From: Nocardia miyunensis NBRC 108239
GTDB lineage: Bacteria > Actinomycetota > Actinomycetes > Mycobacteriales > Mycobacteriaceae
Direction: 5' to 3'
DNA length: 64,000 nt
NCBI RefSeq assembly: GCF_001613065.1
Contig: NZ_BDBQ01000043.1
Span: 28,058-92,057, forward strand
Positions within the stretch are counted from its first letter, which is position 1. Every line of letters begins with the position of its first letter. The notes below the pieces were generated by a model, which saw only the letters and a program-made list of their open reading frames with translations, was not told the origin of the DNA and did no database searches. Positions 17,087 to 26,724 of the stretch are shown here, in pieces. Position numbers and translations under genes: made by a program.

Positions 17087-18508
17087 TTAGAGAATCGGCG
17101 CGGGGGTGTAGCGAGCGGCTTCGGGGTTGGCCTCGACCAGCTTCTCCACCTGCGCGACGACATCGGCGATCTGAGCCTGGGCCGCGCCGATGAAGGCCGA
17201 ACGGTCGGCCAGGGCGGCGTCGAGGGCGGTGCGGTCCAGCGGCATGCGGTCGTCGGCGGCCAGGCGGTCCAGCAGGTCGGGTTCGCGGCCCTGCTCGCGC
17301 ATGGCCAGCGCCACCGCGACGGCATGTTCCTTGATGACCTCGTGCGCGCTCTCGCGACCGACCCCGGCGCGCACGGCGGCCATCAGGATGCGGGTGGTGG
17401 CCAGGAACGGCAGATAGCGGTTCAGTTCGCGCTCGATCACCGCAGGGTACGCGCCGAATTCCGCGAGCACCGTCAGGAAGGTCTCCAGCATCCCGTCGAC
17501 GGCGAAGAACGCGTCCGGCAGCGCGACGCGGCGCACCACCGAACAGAACACATCACCCTCGTTCCATTGCGCCCCAGCCAGTTCCGCGGCCATCGACGCG
17601 TATCCGCGCAGCACCACCTGCAAACCGTTGACGCGCTCGCAGGATCGGGTGTTCATCTTGTGCGGCATCGCCGAGGAACCCACCTGGCCGGGCGCGAAGC
17701 CCTCGGTGACCAGTTCGTTTCCGGCCATCAGCCGCACCGTGTGCGCGAAAGACGAAGGGCCCGAGCCGATCTGGACCAGCGCGGAGAGCACGTCGTGATC
17801 GAGCGAGCGCGGATACACCTGCCCGACGCTGGTGAGCACCGACGCGAAACCCAAGTGCCGCGCCACTTTCTGCTCCAGCTGGGCCAGTTTGCCCGCATCG
17901 CCGTCGAGCAGATCGAGCATGTCCTGTGCGGTGCCCATCGGCCCCTTGATGCCGCGCAACGGATAGCGGTCGATCAGCTCGCGCACGCGGGTCAGCGCGA
18001 TGAGCACTTCGTCTGCGGCGGAAGCGAATCGCTTGCCCAGCGTGGTGGCCTGCGCGGCCACGTTGTGCGAACGACCGGCCATCACCAGCGCCTGGTACTG
18101 CGCGGCCCGCTCGGCCAGCCGGGCGGCCACCGCGACACCGTGCGCGTAGACGTGTTCGAGCGAAAGGCGGATCTGCAGCTGCTCGACGTTCTCGGTGAGA
18201 TCGCGGCTGGTCATCCCCTTGTGGATGTGCTCGTGCCCGGCCAGGGCGTTGAACTCCTCGATCCGCGCCTTCACATCGTGCCGGGTGACCCGTTCACGTT
18301 CGGCGATCGAGGTCAGATCGACCTGCTCGACCACCCGCTCGTAATCGGCGAGCACCCCGTCCGGGATGTCGATACCCAGTTCGGACTGAGCCCGCAGCAC
18401 CTCGAGCCACAGGCGACGCTCCAGCACGATCTTGTGCTCGGGCGACCACAGCCGCACCAATTCGGGGCTGGCATAGCGGGTGGCGAGGACATTCGGCACG
18501 AGGGTCAC
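17087..18508 (-). CDS. purB: Adenylosuccinate lyase
   Basis: PurB cleaves SAICAR in purine synthesis and adenylosuccinate in AMP formation. The protein has about 473 residues with N-terminal PNVLATRYASPE, TSRDLTENVEQ near 102, the catalytic His region AGRSHNVAAQATTLG near 147 and the fumarase/lyase signature GSSAMPHKMN near 293. Three close starts are possible: ATG at 18514, GTG at 18508 and GTG at 18499. The GTG at 18508 is chosen because a TAGACT box lies 8 bases upstream. purC is not in this window. Confidence 0.95.
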   Translation of the reverse strand: MTLVPNVLATRYASPELVRLWSPEHKIVLERRLWLEVLRAQSELGIDIPDGVLADYERVVEQVDLTSIAERERVTRHDVKARIEEFNALAGHEHIHKGMTSRDLTENVEQLQIRLSLEHVYAHGVAVAARLAERAAQYQALVMAGRSHNVAAQATTLGKRFASAADEVLIALTRVRELIDRYPLRGIKGPMGTAQDMLDLLDGDAGKLAQLEQKVARHLGFASVLTSVGQVYPRSLDHDVLSALVQIGSGPSSFAHTVRLMAGNELVTEGFAPGQVGSSAMPHKMNTRSCERVNGLQVVLRGYASMAAELAGAQWNEGDVFCSVVRRVALPDAFFAVDGMLETFLTVLAEFGAYPAVIERELNRYLPFLATTRILMAAVRAGVGRESAHEVIKEHAVAVALAMREQGREPDLLDRLAADDRMPLDRTALDAALADRSAFIGAAQAQIADVVAQVEKLVEANPEAARYTPAPIL

Positions 18509-18516
18509 GAACATCC

Positions 18517-18522
18517 AGTCTA
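18517..18522 (-). promoter_or_regulatory. -10 box of purB
   Basis: On the minus strand TAGACT lies 8 bases before the GTG at 18508, which fits leaderless transcription. Confidence 0.4.
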
Positions 18523-18532
18523 CGGTTCCCGC

Positions 18533-19249
18533 TCAGTCCAGCGATCGGTGCCTGTCCAGTTGCTGGGGCTCGCTCCGATGCTGCGGGACCGGATGCGCCG
18601 GGATCGTGTGCGCGGCCATCGGGTGCGGCGGAATCGTATGCTGCGGCGCGGGCGGGGCGATCACGTCGATCAGCTCGAGCAGCGCGCCGCGGGCAGTGCG
18701 CCGCGGCTGCGGATCCAGTTCGGTCAGCGCCGCGACGACCGCACCGTCCACCATGGCCACCAGCCGTCGCAGCTGTTCGGCGCGCACCACCCGATCGGAT
18801 CGGCGCAGCGCCTCGGCGAGCAGCTCCTCGAGCTGCGCGCGTAGTCGTAGCTGTACCTCGCGCAGTTCCGGATGCCGGGCCGAGGCCACCGAACGCTCGT
18901 AGCGGGCGATCAACCGGCCGCGGGCGGACTCGTCGGGTGCGTCCGCACCGACCAGCAGATCCAGGATCAGGTCGACGGTCGCGTCGGTGCCGCGGCGGCG
19001 GTGCGGGACGTCGCCGACGCGGCGGCGCATCACCTCGAGTTCGGCGTTGCCGCTGAACTCGACCGCGCGCGCGATCAGATCCTCGAGCGACGCGAAGTAG
19101 TACGTCGTCGAGGCCAGGGGAAGTTCCGCGCGGGTGGCCACCGAGCGGTGGCGCACTGCGTCGAATCCTCCTTCGAGTAGCAACTCGGCGGCAGCCGCGA
19201 CCAACGCTTGGCGACGCCTTTCACCTTTCGGGGTCGTCGCGGTGATCAC
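18533..19249 (-). CDS. TetR family regulator with His/Pro-rich C-terminal tail
   Basis: This 238-residue regulator has an N-terminal helix-turn-helix (RRQALVAAAAELLLEGGF, then VRHRSVATRAELPLASTTYYF). The closest positional match is Rv0775, also next to purB. The last 40 residues are unusual: APQHTIPPHPMAAHTIPAHP repeats a PHP/HTIP unit and is followed by VPQHRSEPQQ. Such a tail is not part of the TetR fold and could bind metal. GTG start. The effector and targets are unknown; the divergent neighbour is across about 180 bases. Confidence 0.88.
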   Translation of the reverse strand: MITATTPKGERRRQALVAAAAELLLEGGFDAVRHRSVATRAELPLASTTYYFASLEDLIARAVEFSGNAELEVMRRRVGDVPHRRRGTDATVDLILDLLVGADAPDESARGRLIARYERSVASARHPELREVQLRLRAQLEELLAEALRRSDRVVRAEQLRRLVAMVDGAVVAALTELDPQPRRTARGALLELIDVIAPPAPQHTIPPHPMAAHTIPAHPVPQHRSEPQQLDRHRSLD

Positions 19250-19433
19250 CGTGTCATCGTGCCAGTCATCATCGGTTCATCCGTGCCAAATCGGTGCGAT
19301 CTGTGAGAATCCAGTTCGAGTGGGCAAACGTGCAGGTGTTGAAAATACAACCATGGCTTTTGTACCCCATCCGCGGGCGTCGCGTGGGTGTCTGGGGAAA
19401 GTCCTTGCGGCACAATCCGCTTCGGTTGCCTAG

Positions 19434-20621
19434 TCAAACGCCCAGGAAGCGGCCCATGCGGGCCAGCGCCTCCTCGATATCCGCGGTCGCCCCGGCGAAG
19501 GACAGCCGAATGGTGTGACTGCCGTTGCGAGTATCGAAATCGGTGCCCGGCGCGAGGGCGACACCCGTGCCGGCGAGTAGATCCGCGCACCAGCGGGTGG
19601 CGTCGTCGGTGAGGTGCGCGATATCGGCGTAGGCGTAGAACGCGCCGTCGGCGGGGGCCAGGTCGGTGATCCCCAGCCGGGGCAGGCCGTCCAGCAGCAG
19701 GGCGCGGTTGCGGGCGTAGCGGCGCACGTGGCCGTCGAGCTCCCGGCGTGACTCGGTGTCGAAGGCGTGCACCGCGGCGTACTGGGAGATCGCGGGCGGG
19801 CAGACGGTCATATTCGAGGCCAGCCGCTGCAGCGCGGGTCGCAGGCCCTCGGGCACCAGCATCCAGCCCAGCCGCCAGCCGGTCATGGAGAAGTACTTCG
19901 AGACCGAACCGATGACCACCGATTCGCGGGAGGTCTCCCAGGCCGAGGACGTCGCGGTCGCGTCCGCGCCTGCGTCGTAGACGATGCCGTGGTAGATCTC
20001 GTCGGAGATCAGCAGTGTGCCGTGCGCATCGCACCAGCGGGCCAGCGCGGCCAGTTCGGCCGGGTCGATCATGGTTCCGGTCGGATTGGCCGGACTCGCC
20101 ACGATCAACCCGGCGGGCGGTTCGGGCAGCGCCTCGAGCATCTCGACCGTCGGCTGGAACCGGGTCCGCGCGCCGCAGTCCAGTTCCACCACGCGACATC
20201 CCAAGGCCGACAACGTATTCCGATACGCCGGATAACCCGGCCGGGCCACCACGACGGTGTCGCCGACATCGAAGGCGGCCAGGAAGATCAGCGTGAACGC
20301 GCCGGAGGATCCGGTGGTGACCACCACGTCCTCGGCGTCGACCTCGATGCCGTAGCCGTCGCGGTGGTACGCGGCGATGGCCGCGCGCAGTTCGGGGGTG
20401 CCGAAAGTCTCGGTGTAGCCGAGCAGTTCGGCGTCCAGGGCGGCCCTGGTCGCCCGCAGCACCGGCGCGGGGGCCGGGGTGGATGGTTGTCCCGCGGCCA
20501 GCACCAGGACGTCGCCGTGAGTGCGAGCGCGTTCGGCGGCCGCCTTCCACACATCCATGACGTAGAAGGCGGGAACGGTGGACCGACGGGATTCACTGCG
20601 CACCCGACGACGGTAGAACAC
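19434..20621 (-). CDS. Class I/II PLP-dependent aminotransferase (AspB-like)
   Basis: This 395-residue fold-type I aminotransferase resembles the Rv3565 AspB group. It carries VLVLAAGQPSTPAPAP, TTGSSGAF, SPANPTGTM, LISDEIYHGI and the PLP-lysine motif SVSKYFSMTGWRLGW near residue 245. It probably transfers amino groups between aspartate or a similar amino acid and 2-oxoglutarate. The GTG at 20621 is 6 bases after GAGG; a second GTG slightly downstream is also possible. It is not in an obvious operon. Confidence 0.85.
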   Translation of the reverse strand: MFYRRRVRSESRRSTVPAFYVMDVWKAAAERARTHGDVLVLAAGQPSTPAPAPVLRATRAALDAELLGYTETFGTPELRAAIAAYHRDGYGIEVDAEDVVVTTGSSGAFTLIFLAAFDVGDTVVVARPGYPAYRNTLSALGCRVVELDCGARTRFQPTVEMLEALPEPPAGLIVASPANPTGTMIDPAELAALARWCDAHGTLLISDEIYHGIVYDAGADATATSSAWETSRESVVIGSVSKYFSMTGWRLGWMLVPEGLRPALQRLASNMTVCPPAISQYAAVHAFDTESRRELDGHVRRYARNRALLLDGLPRLGITDLAPADGAFYAYADIAHLTDDATRWCADLLAGTGVALAPGTDFDTRNGSHTIRLSFAGATADIEEALARMGRFLGV

Positions 20622-20775
20622 GTGCCCTCGGGCGCGACGAGCACCGCCCGAAGGCCGGAACCTGCCGAGGCCGACGCAGGATCCCCCGCCGTGCCCGAAG
20701 CCGCATCACACCCGCGCGCCCAGGGGTAGACCACGCCGGATGGCGGCGTCCGCGTGGCCGGGGTCACTCCCCTGT

Positions 20776-20781
20776 TATCGT
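20776..20781 (+). promoter_or_regulatory. -10 box of the M23 peptidase gene
   Basis: TATCGT lies 6 bases before the ATG, again without a ribosome binding site. Confidence 0.4.
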
Positions 20782-20787
20782 CGGCGA

Positions 20788-21768
20788 ATGCCTGACGAGG
20801 CGCGCCACACGACGATTTCCGGGGATAGCCGGACCGTGATCCGCCCCGACTGGCGTACCGAACTGCACCGCGAACGTTCCTCGCGCGGCGAGCGGATTCG
20901 CCGTGGATGGACGCGCGCGCGGGGCTCGGTCCGGCGGATCGTCCGGATGATCGCGGGCCTGGACTGGCGGGGATTCGTGCGGCGGGACTGGCCGGGCGAG
21001 GCGCGCGGGGTGTGGTTGCGCGGACGCGGCTTCGTGCTCGCGCATCGGATACTGGTCGGGGGCGTCGTGCTCGTCGGGCTGGCCGCCGCCGGGGACGGCA
21101 CCGCACCGCACACGGTGGACTCCACGCCCGCTCCCGGTGTGGCACAGCGCATTCCGGTGGCCTATCCGCTGCAGGTGCAGGCCGAGCCGGCGACCAGCGC
21201 CCGCGATCTGGCCGCCATCGACAACGGTGAGCGCCTGCGCGAACAGGATGTGGTGGCCGCGGCCGCCCGCGCCACCCTGGACCGGGCCAAGGCCGAGGCC
21301 GCCGCCGCGGCGGCCGGACAACCCTCACCGCTGCTCGGCGGCCCGAGCGCCGCGCTGCCCGGCGGCATCGAGGGCAGTATCGGCGGCTACGCGCTGCCCG
21401 CCCGCGGCGTATTCACCTCCGGATACGGATCACGCTGGGGCACTTTCCATTACGGCATCGACATCGCCGCGCCGATCGGCTCGCCCATCTACGCGGTCGC
21501 CGACGGCACCGTCATCAACGCGGGCCCCGCCCAGGGCTTCGGCCTGTGGGTGCGCATCCAGCACGACGATGGCACCATCTCCGTCTACGGCCACATGTAC
21601 GACTTCTCGGTCTCGGTCGGCGAACGCGTCCGCGCCGGTCAGCAGATCGCCCGCGTGGGCAACCGCGGCGACTCCACCGGCCCCCACCTGCATTTCGAGA
21701 TCCTCGTCAACGGCCAGCACATCGACCCTCAACCCTGGCTCGCCCTGCACGGCATCAAGGTCGGCTGA
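20788..21768 (+). CDS. Membrane-anchored M23 (LytM) peptidase
   Basis: This 326-residue protein has an arginine-rich cytosolic N terminus (1-84), one membrane segment (about 85-104), an alanine-rich helical stretch (about 137-175) and a C-terminal LytM domain. Zinc ligands are H221 and D225 in HYGIDIAAP, and the HLHFE motif (H300, H302) with GHM (H269) completes the active site, so catalysis seems intact. It probably cleaves peptidoglycan cross-bridges during growth or division. The long basic N-terminal tail is unusual for the family. Confidence 0.88.
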   Translation: MPDEARHTTISGDSRTVIRPDWRTELHRERSSRGERIRRGWTRARGSVRRIVRMIAGLDWRGFVRRDWPGEARGVWLRGRGFVLAHRILVGGVVLVGLAAAGDGTAPHTVDSTPAPGVAQRIPVAYPLQVQAEPATSARDLAAIDNGERLREQDVVAAAARATLDRAKAEAAAAAAGQPSPLLGGPSAALPGGIEGSIGGYALPARGVFTSGYGSRWGTFHYGIDIAAPIGSPIYAVADGTVINAGPAQGFGLWVRIQHDDGTISVYGHMYDFSVSVGERVRAGQQIARVGNRGDSTGPHLHFEILVNGQHIDPQPWLALHGIKVG

Positions 21769-22081
21769 TGCGGCATCCAGGCTGACGGCACTGAATCCTT
21801 CCGCGACAACATATCCCGACCGACTACCGGCCACTGTCAGACCTACGACACCGGACACGCCAGCCATGATGCACATACCCGCACCACGACTGTCGCACCG
21901 AAAACGATTCGCGATTCCGGCCGACCACCGACGCCCGCGTGTGGCCGCTGTGACGCGTCCCCGGCCCGACGTCGAAGCCGTTCCGCGACAGCGCATCCCG
22001 TCCTATTACGGACCACTCACCGGCCCCGCGGCGCTCGCCACGACGCGGTCACACCACAGGGCCGTCAGGGCAGCGCGGCGG
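21769..22081. other. Intergenic stretch, nothing recognised
   Basis: About 310 bases between the M23 gene and the 3' end of purD. No gene, repeat or clear terminator is apparent. Confidence 0.4.
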
Positions 22082-23365
22082 CTACGCCCCGGACGGGATT
22101 GCGATGCGATTCTCCACCGCCGCGAGGCCGATGTCGGTGCGGAAGTGGCTGCCCGGCAGTTTGATCGGCGCGAAGCGGGCGTAGGCGCGGGCGCGGGCCT
22201 CGGTGAGATCGGCTCCGGTGGCGACGATGTTCAGCACGCGGCCACCGGCCGAGGTCAGGGCGCCGTCCTCGCGCAGGGACGTACCGGCATGCAGCACTTC
22301 GGCATTCGGCTCGGTGGCCTCTGGTCCGGCGCCGGTGATGACGTCGCCGGTCCGGGGGCGGCCGGGGTAGTTCTCCGCGGCCAGCACCACCGTGATCGCC
22401 GCGCCGTCCTTCCAGCGCGGGGGTTCGGCCTGGGCGAGGGTTCCGGTCGCGGTGGCGTTCAGCAGTTCGCCGAGCGGGCTGTCCAGCAGCGCCAGCACCG
22501 CCTGGGTCTCGGGATCGCCGAAGCGGCAATTGAATTCGACCACCGCGGGCCCGGCCTGGCCCATCGCGAGCCCAGCGTAGAGCAGGCCCGAGAACGGCAC
22601 CTCACGCCGAACCATCTCCGCCGCAACAGGTTTCACGACCGTCTCGACGATCTCGGTGACCGCGCCCGCGGGCAGCCACGGCAGCGGCGTGTACGCGCCC
22701 ATACCGCCGGTGTTGGGACCGATATCGCCGTCGCCGACCCGCTTGTGGTCCTGCGCGGGCAGCAGCGGCACCACCGTCTCCCCGTCCACCAGGCAGAACA
22801 GCGACACCTCGGGCCCGTCCAGGAAGGATTCCAGCAGCACCGGATGGCCCTGCTCGAGCAGTTCGGCGGCGTGGTCGCGGGCCGCGGACCGATCGCCGGT
22901 GACCACCACGCCCTTACCCGCGGCCAGGCCGTCGTCCTTGACCACCCAGGTCGGGCCGAAGCGGTCCAGCGCGGCATCGAGTTCACCCGGATGATCCACG
23001 ATCTCGCTGTGCGCGGTGCGCACACCTGCCGCGGCCATCACGTCCTTGGCGAACGCCTTGGAACCTTCGATCCGCGCGGCCGAGGCGGACGGCCCGAAAC
23101 AGGCGATCCCGGCCGCGCGCACGGCGTCGGCGATGCCGAGCACCAGCGGCACCTCGGGGCCGATCACCACCAGATCGGCGGCATAGTCGGTGGCCAGGGC
23201 GACCACGGCCTCCGCGCTGCACGGATCGACCGGCTTCACATCCGCCTGCAACGCGATTCCGGGATTGCCGGGCGCGGCGCAGACCGCGCTCACCCCCGGG
23301 TCCCGTCGCAGGGCCACTACCAAGGCGTGTTCACGAGCTCCGGAACCGATGACGAGTACGCGCAC
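22082..23365 (-). CDS. purD: Phosphoribosylamine-glycine ligase (GAR synthetase)
   Basis: PurD joins phosphoribosylamine and glycine with ATP to give GAR, the second step of purine synthesis. The 427-residue protein has the N-terminal MRVLVIGSGAREHAL, the ATP-grasp domain (GLAAGKGVVV near 168) and the signature GFGDPETQ-like segment (RFGDPETQAV near 282). The GTG start follows a TAAGCT box and is probably leaderless. It is divergent from a HIT gene. Confidence 0.96.
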   Translation of the reverse strand: MRVLVIGSGAREHALVVALRRDPGVSAVCAAPGNPGIALQADVKPVDPCSAEAVVALATDYAADLVVIGPEVPLVLGIADAVRAAGIACFGPSASAARIEGSKAFAKDVMAAAGVRTAHSEIVDHPGELDAALDRFGPTWVVKDDGLAAGKGVVVTGDRSAARDHAAELLEQGHPVLLESFLDGPEVSLFCLVDGETVVPLLPAQDHKRVGDGDIGPNTGGMGAYTPLPWLPAGAVTEIVETVVKPVAAEMVRREVPFSGLLYAGLAMGQAGPAVVEFNCRFGDPETQAVLALLDSPLGELLNATATGTLAQAEPPRWKDGAAITVVLAAENYPGRPRTGDVITGAGPEATEPNAEVLHAGTSLREDGALTSAGGRVLNIVATGADLTEARARAYARFAPIKLPGSHFRTDIGLAAVENRIAIPSGA

Positions 23366-23372
23366 GCAGCAC

Positions 23373-23378
23373 AGCTTA
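23373..23378 (-). promoter_or_regulatory. -10 box of purD
   Basis: On the minus strand TAAGCT lies 7 bases before the purD GTG, with no ribosome binding site. Confidence 0.45.
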
Positions 23379-23519
23379 GGTGACCGCCGAATCGCCCCCG
23401 CCAGGTATCAGCGGGGGGAGCGCGCGCCGCCGCCCGACGCGCCTGGATGCGGGCCGGAAAGGTCCGCGCGGGACCGCCGGACACCGCAGCGCCGCACGGG
23501 ACAGGGCACAATGCAGGCC

Positions 23520-23945
23520 ATGGCTTCTGTTTTCAGCGCGATCATCGCCGGTCAGCTGCCCGGACGGTTCGTCTGGGAGGACGAGGAATTCGTCGCTTTC
23601 CTCACGATCAACCCGATCACCCAGGGGCATACGCTGGTGGTCCCGCGCCAGGAGATCGATCAGTGGCAGGACCTCGACCCCGAGGTGTTCGCCCGGATCA
23701 ACGCGGTGGCGCAGAAGATCGGCAAGGCCGTGCGCGCCGCGTGGGACGCGCCCCGGGCCGGCCTGCTGATCGCCGGACTCGAGGTCCCGCACCTGCACCT
23801 GCACGTCTTCCCGGCGTTCGAGCTCGGCGACTTCAACATCTCGGGTGCGGATCCCGAGCCCAGCAAGGAATCCCTCGACGAGGCGCAAGACAAGATCAAG
23901 CAGGCCCTGCGCGATCTGGGCTACGGCGCGAACGTCCCGGACTGA
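23520..23945 (+). CDS. HIT family protein (Rv0759c-like)
   Basis: This 141-residue histidine-triad protein has HLHLHV at residues 91-96 and NPITQGHTLVVPR near 31. It starts MASVFSAIIAGQLPGRFVWED, which lines up with Rv0759c, the neighbour of phoPR in mycobacteria, so the ATG at 23520 is preferred over one 9 bases upstream. Its end is 2 bases from the convergent phoR stop. The cellular substrate is not known. Confidence 0.9.
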   Translation: MASVFSAIIAGQLPGRFVWEDEEFVAFLTINPITQGHTLVVPRQEIDQWQDLDPEVFARINAVAQKIGKAVRAAWDAPRAGLLIAGLEVPHLHLHVFPAFELGDFNISGADPEPSKESLDEAQDKIKQALRDLGYGANVPD

Positions 23946-23947
23946 AC

Positions 23948-25393
23948 TCAGGAAGTCTCGCGCGGCAGCCGCACGGTGAACGTCGTGCCCTCGCCGACGG
24001 TGCTGTTCACCGACACCGTGCCGCCGTGCGAGGCGACCAGCGCCTGCACGATGGACAACCCCAGACCGGTGCCTCCGCTGTCCCGGCTGCGTGAGGTGTC
24101 GGTGCGGTAGAAGCGTTCGAAGATGCGCTCGGCCTCCTTGGGCGGCAGACCGGGACCGGTGTCGACGACCTCCAGCAGCACCTCGTGCTCGGCGGGGGTC
24201 AGCCGCACCGTCACCGGGGTGCCCGGCGGCGTGTGCACCAGCGCGTTTCCGGCCAGATTGCCCAGCACCTGACGCAGACGCGCCTCGTCGCCGGAGACCT
24301 CCAAAGTTCCTTCACCGGAACGGATTTCGAGATCGATGGGCCGCGGCGGGCCGTCCGGGTGCCGGGTCGCGTCGACCGCGCGCAGATTGTGCACGGTGTC
24401 GCTGGCGATCGCCAGCAGATCCACCTCCCGGCGTTCCAGCGGACGCTGCGCGTCCAGCCGCGCCAGCATCAGCAGATCCTCCACCAGCAGACTCATCCGC
24501 TTGGCCTCGCGCTCGATCCGATCCATGAACAGTTCCGAATCCGGCACGGCCCCTTGCCGATACAGCTCGGCGAAACCCTGGATGGTCGTGAGCGGCGTGC
24601 GCAGTTCGTGACTGGCGTCCGCGACGAACCGGCGCATCTTGGCCTCCGAACGCCGCGCGGCCTCCTCGGACGCCTCGGTGGCGGCGAATGCCTGCTGAAT
24701 CTGCGTGAGCATGCTGTTCAGCGACTGCGACAGCAGATCGACCTCGGTGCTGGTGCCGCGCACGGGAACTCGCCGATGCAGATCACCCCCGGCGATCGCG
24801 GACGCGGTCTTCTCCACCTCGTGCAGCGGTCGCAGACTGCGCCGGATGACCAGTTGCGCGACGGCCGCGAGGATCGCCAGCACCGCCAGCCCCACCACGA
24901 TCTGCAGGCCGACCAGTCGACTGACGAGGTTCTTGCCCTGATCCAGATGCACCGCGACCACGCTGACACCGTCGGGATGAACAACCTCCAGTACCCGCCA
25001 GGTGTCGGACGGATTGCCGATCGTGCCGACCGTGCGCGGATGATTGTCCAGATCAGGGGGCAGATCCGGCACCGACGACGACGCCGGGGAGCGCACTTCC
25101 ACCACCCCCTGCGCATTCGTCGTGCGCACGTAGAACATCGGCGGCAGGCGGCTCGGCAGATGCGCGTCCGGCCGCGCCCAGATATGCGCGGCGTCGAACA
25201 GTTGCCGGTCGACGCCGACGACGACGACACGTTGCATGACCGAGGTGACGACCACGCCGGAGATCAGCAGGCCGAGCCCGGCGAGAATCACCAGCGCGAC
25301 GACCAACGTCACGCGCAACGGCACCGCCGCCAGGCGATGCATGATTGCCGCGCGAACTTTCCCGACGCCACCAGCCATGCCCGTATTCTCCAT
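23948..25393 (-). CDS. phoR: PhoR-type sensor histidine kinase
   Basis: This 481-residue membrane kinase partners the PhoP gene just upstream. Two membrane segments (about 27-55 and 160-182) flank a periplasmic sensor domain of roughly 105 residues. A HAMP domain follows, then the dimerisation domain with the phosphorylated His262 in DASHELRTPLTTIQG and the ATPase domain with N box NLAGNALVHTP and G box GGTGLGLSIV. Gene order phoP-phoR facing a HIT gene matches Rv0757-Rv0759c. In mycobacteria this system reacts to acidic pH and controls envelope lipids and secretion. That the signal is the same here is inference. Confidence 0.9.
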   Translation of the reverse strand: MENTGMAGGVGKVRAAIMHRLAAVPLRVTLVVALVILAGLGLLISGVVVTSVMQRVVVVGVDRQLFDAAHIWARPDAHLPSRLPPMFYVRTTNAQGVVEVRSPASSSVPDLPPDLDNHPRTVGTIGNPSDTWRVLEVVHPDGVSVVAVHLDQGKNLVSRLVGLQIVVGLAVLAILAAVAQLVIRRSLRPLHEVEKTASAIAGGDLHRRVPVRGTSTEVDLLSQSLNSMLTQIQQAFAATEASEEAARRSEAKMRRFVADASHELRTPLTTIQGFAELYRQGAVPDSELFMDRIEREAKRMSLLVEDLLMLARLDAQRPLERREVDLLAIASDTVHNLRAVDATRHPDGPPRPIDLEIRSGEGTLEVSGDEARLRQVLGNLAGNALVHTPPGTPVTVRLTPAEHEVLLEVVDTGPGLPPKEAERIFERFYRTDTSRSRDSGGTGLGLSIVQALVASHGGTVSVNSTVGEGTTFTVRLPRETS

Positions 25394-25454
25394 GTCGGCC
25401 GAAACAGTGTCGTCTATGGCCGATGACCTCCGATTCGGGTGGTCCGGCAGACGC

Positions 25455-26201
25455 TCATTTCGCCGGGGAATTCCTGCGACTGGGCGAACGCATGACATAG
25501 CCGACCCCGCGCAGCGTATGGATCAACTGATCCGGGCCGGTATCCACCTTCTTGCGCAGATAGGAGACATAGGTCTCGACCACCCCGACCTCGCCGCCGA
25601 AGTCGTAACGCCAGACGTGATCGAGAATGCGCGGCTTGCTCAGCACCGTGCCCGCATTCACCATGAAATAGCGCAGCAGGGTGAACTCGGTCGGGGACAG
25701 CGAAACCGGATCCCCCGCCTTCCACACCTCGTGCGTATCGTCGTCCAATTCGATGTCCTCGAACCGGATTCGCGAGGATTTGCGTTCCTCCACCGCATGG
25801 CCGGAACGCCGCAGAATCACCCGCAATCGCGCGACGACCTCCTCGAGACTGAACGGTTTGGTGACGTAGTCGTCCGCGCCGAGGGTCAGGCCGGTGACTT
25901 TGTCCTCCACCTCGTCGCGGGCGGTCAGGAACAGCACGGGAGCCTCTATACCGTCGGCGCGCAGCCGCCGCAGCAGGCCGAAGCCGTCCATTCCCGGCAT
26001 CATCACATCGACGATCAGCGCGTCGGGCCGGAAGGTCTTGGCCTTGTCCAGCCCCTCCGCGCCGTTGCCGGCCGAGGTCACTTCGAACCCCTGGTAACGC
26101 AGGCTCACCGACAGCAGTTCGACGATCATGGGCTCATCGTCGACGACCAGAATCCTGGCCTCGGGCGCCCGGTCCGCTGGCACACCATTCATGGAGGACA
26201 T
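25455..26201 (-). CDS. phoP: PhoP response regulator (OmpR family)
   Basis: This 248-residue regulator has a receiver domain with acidic pocket D21/D22, phospho-acceptor D65 in VDVMMPGMDG and K115 in DYVTKPFS. The C-terminal winged helix carries WKAGDPVSLSPTEFTLLRYF and VETYVSYLRKKVDTG. Similarity to mycobacterial PhoP is very high along the whole length, including SLEEVVARLRVILRR. GAGGGACG directly precedes the ATG at 26199-26201; an internal ATG 9 bases on is less likely. It is the first gene of the phoPR operon, 61 bases ahead of phoR. Confidence 0.93.
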   Translation of the reverse strand: MSSMNGVPADRAPEARILVVDDEPMIVELLSVSLRYQGFEVTSAGNGAEGLDKAKTFRPDALIVDVMMPGMDGFGLLRRLRADGIEAPVLFLTARDEVEDKVTGLTLGADDYVTKPFSLEEVVARLRVILRRSGHAVEERKSSRIRFEDIELDDDTHEVWKAGDPVSLSPTEFTLLRYFMVNAGTVLSKPRILDHVWRYDFGGEVGVVETYVSYLRKKVDTGPDQLIHTLRGVGYVMRSPSRRNSPAK

Positions 26202-26724
26202 CGTCCCTCGCCGAGTGCCGAACCCGCTGAACGTTGCCTGAGAGTTTCCTGGGAAGGGTCTAGGTTCTCGCTCTGAACCCGCCGCGAGCGGCCACAACGT
26301 CCCTGTTCCGACCGGTACCCGCGACGCGCTCGCGGGCACGAGCGGATGCCCGCCCGATGCGGAACCGTCGGAACGCGGCGCCACGTGAGCATTGTCGGCG
26401 ACCTCGAATTCACCATTTCCGCACGGTCGCGCCCTGGCCATATCGGCCTCGAAAAAGGTTGCGCGATAGGCGACTCCGCGCTCGAGGCCGGAGGCCGCAT
26501 TATTCACGCACGGGATTCCCTCCCGCAGAAGGGAATACCAGAGGGGCGGGTGGGAATTATCCGGGCGGGATCGCATCATCAGCTCCGAACCTCGCCGCCC
26601 GGCAAGCCCCCGGTGACCACGGAGGCCGTCGCCCGGCCGCGCCGCAACAGGACATATTATCACACGAATTGCATTGCGCCCGCTGGATATTGGCTTTTCA
26701 CACCTGCAGACCAGGAGACGAGTG
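26202..26724. other. Long divergent intergenic region upstream of phoP
   Basis: About 520 bases lie between phoP and the methyltransferase remnant. The sequence is locally AT-richer at 26640-26700. I see no credible small gene or obvious repeat. It should hold the phoPR promoter, but direct-repeat PhoP boxes could not be assigned with confidence. Confidence 0.4.
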
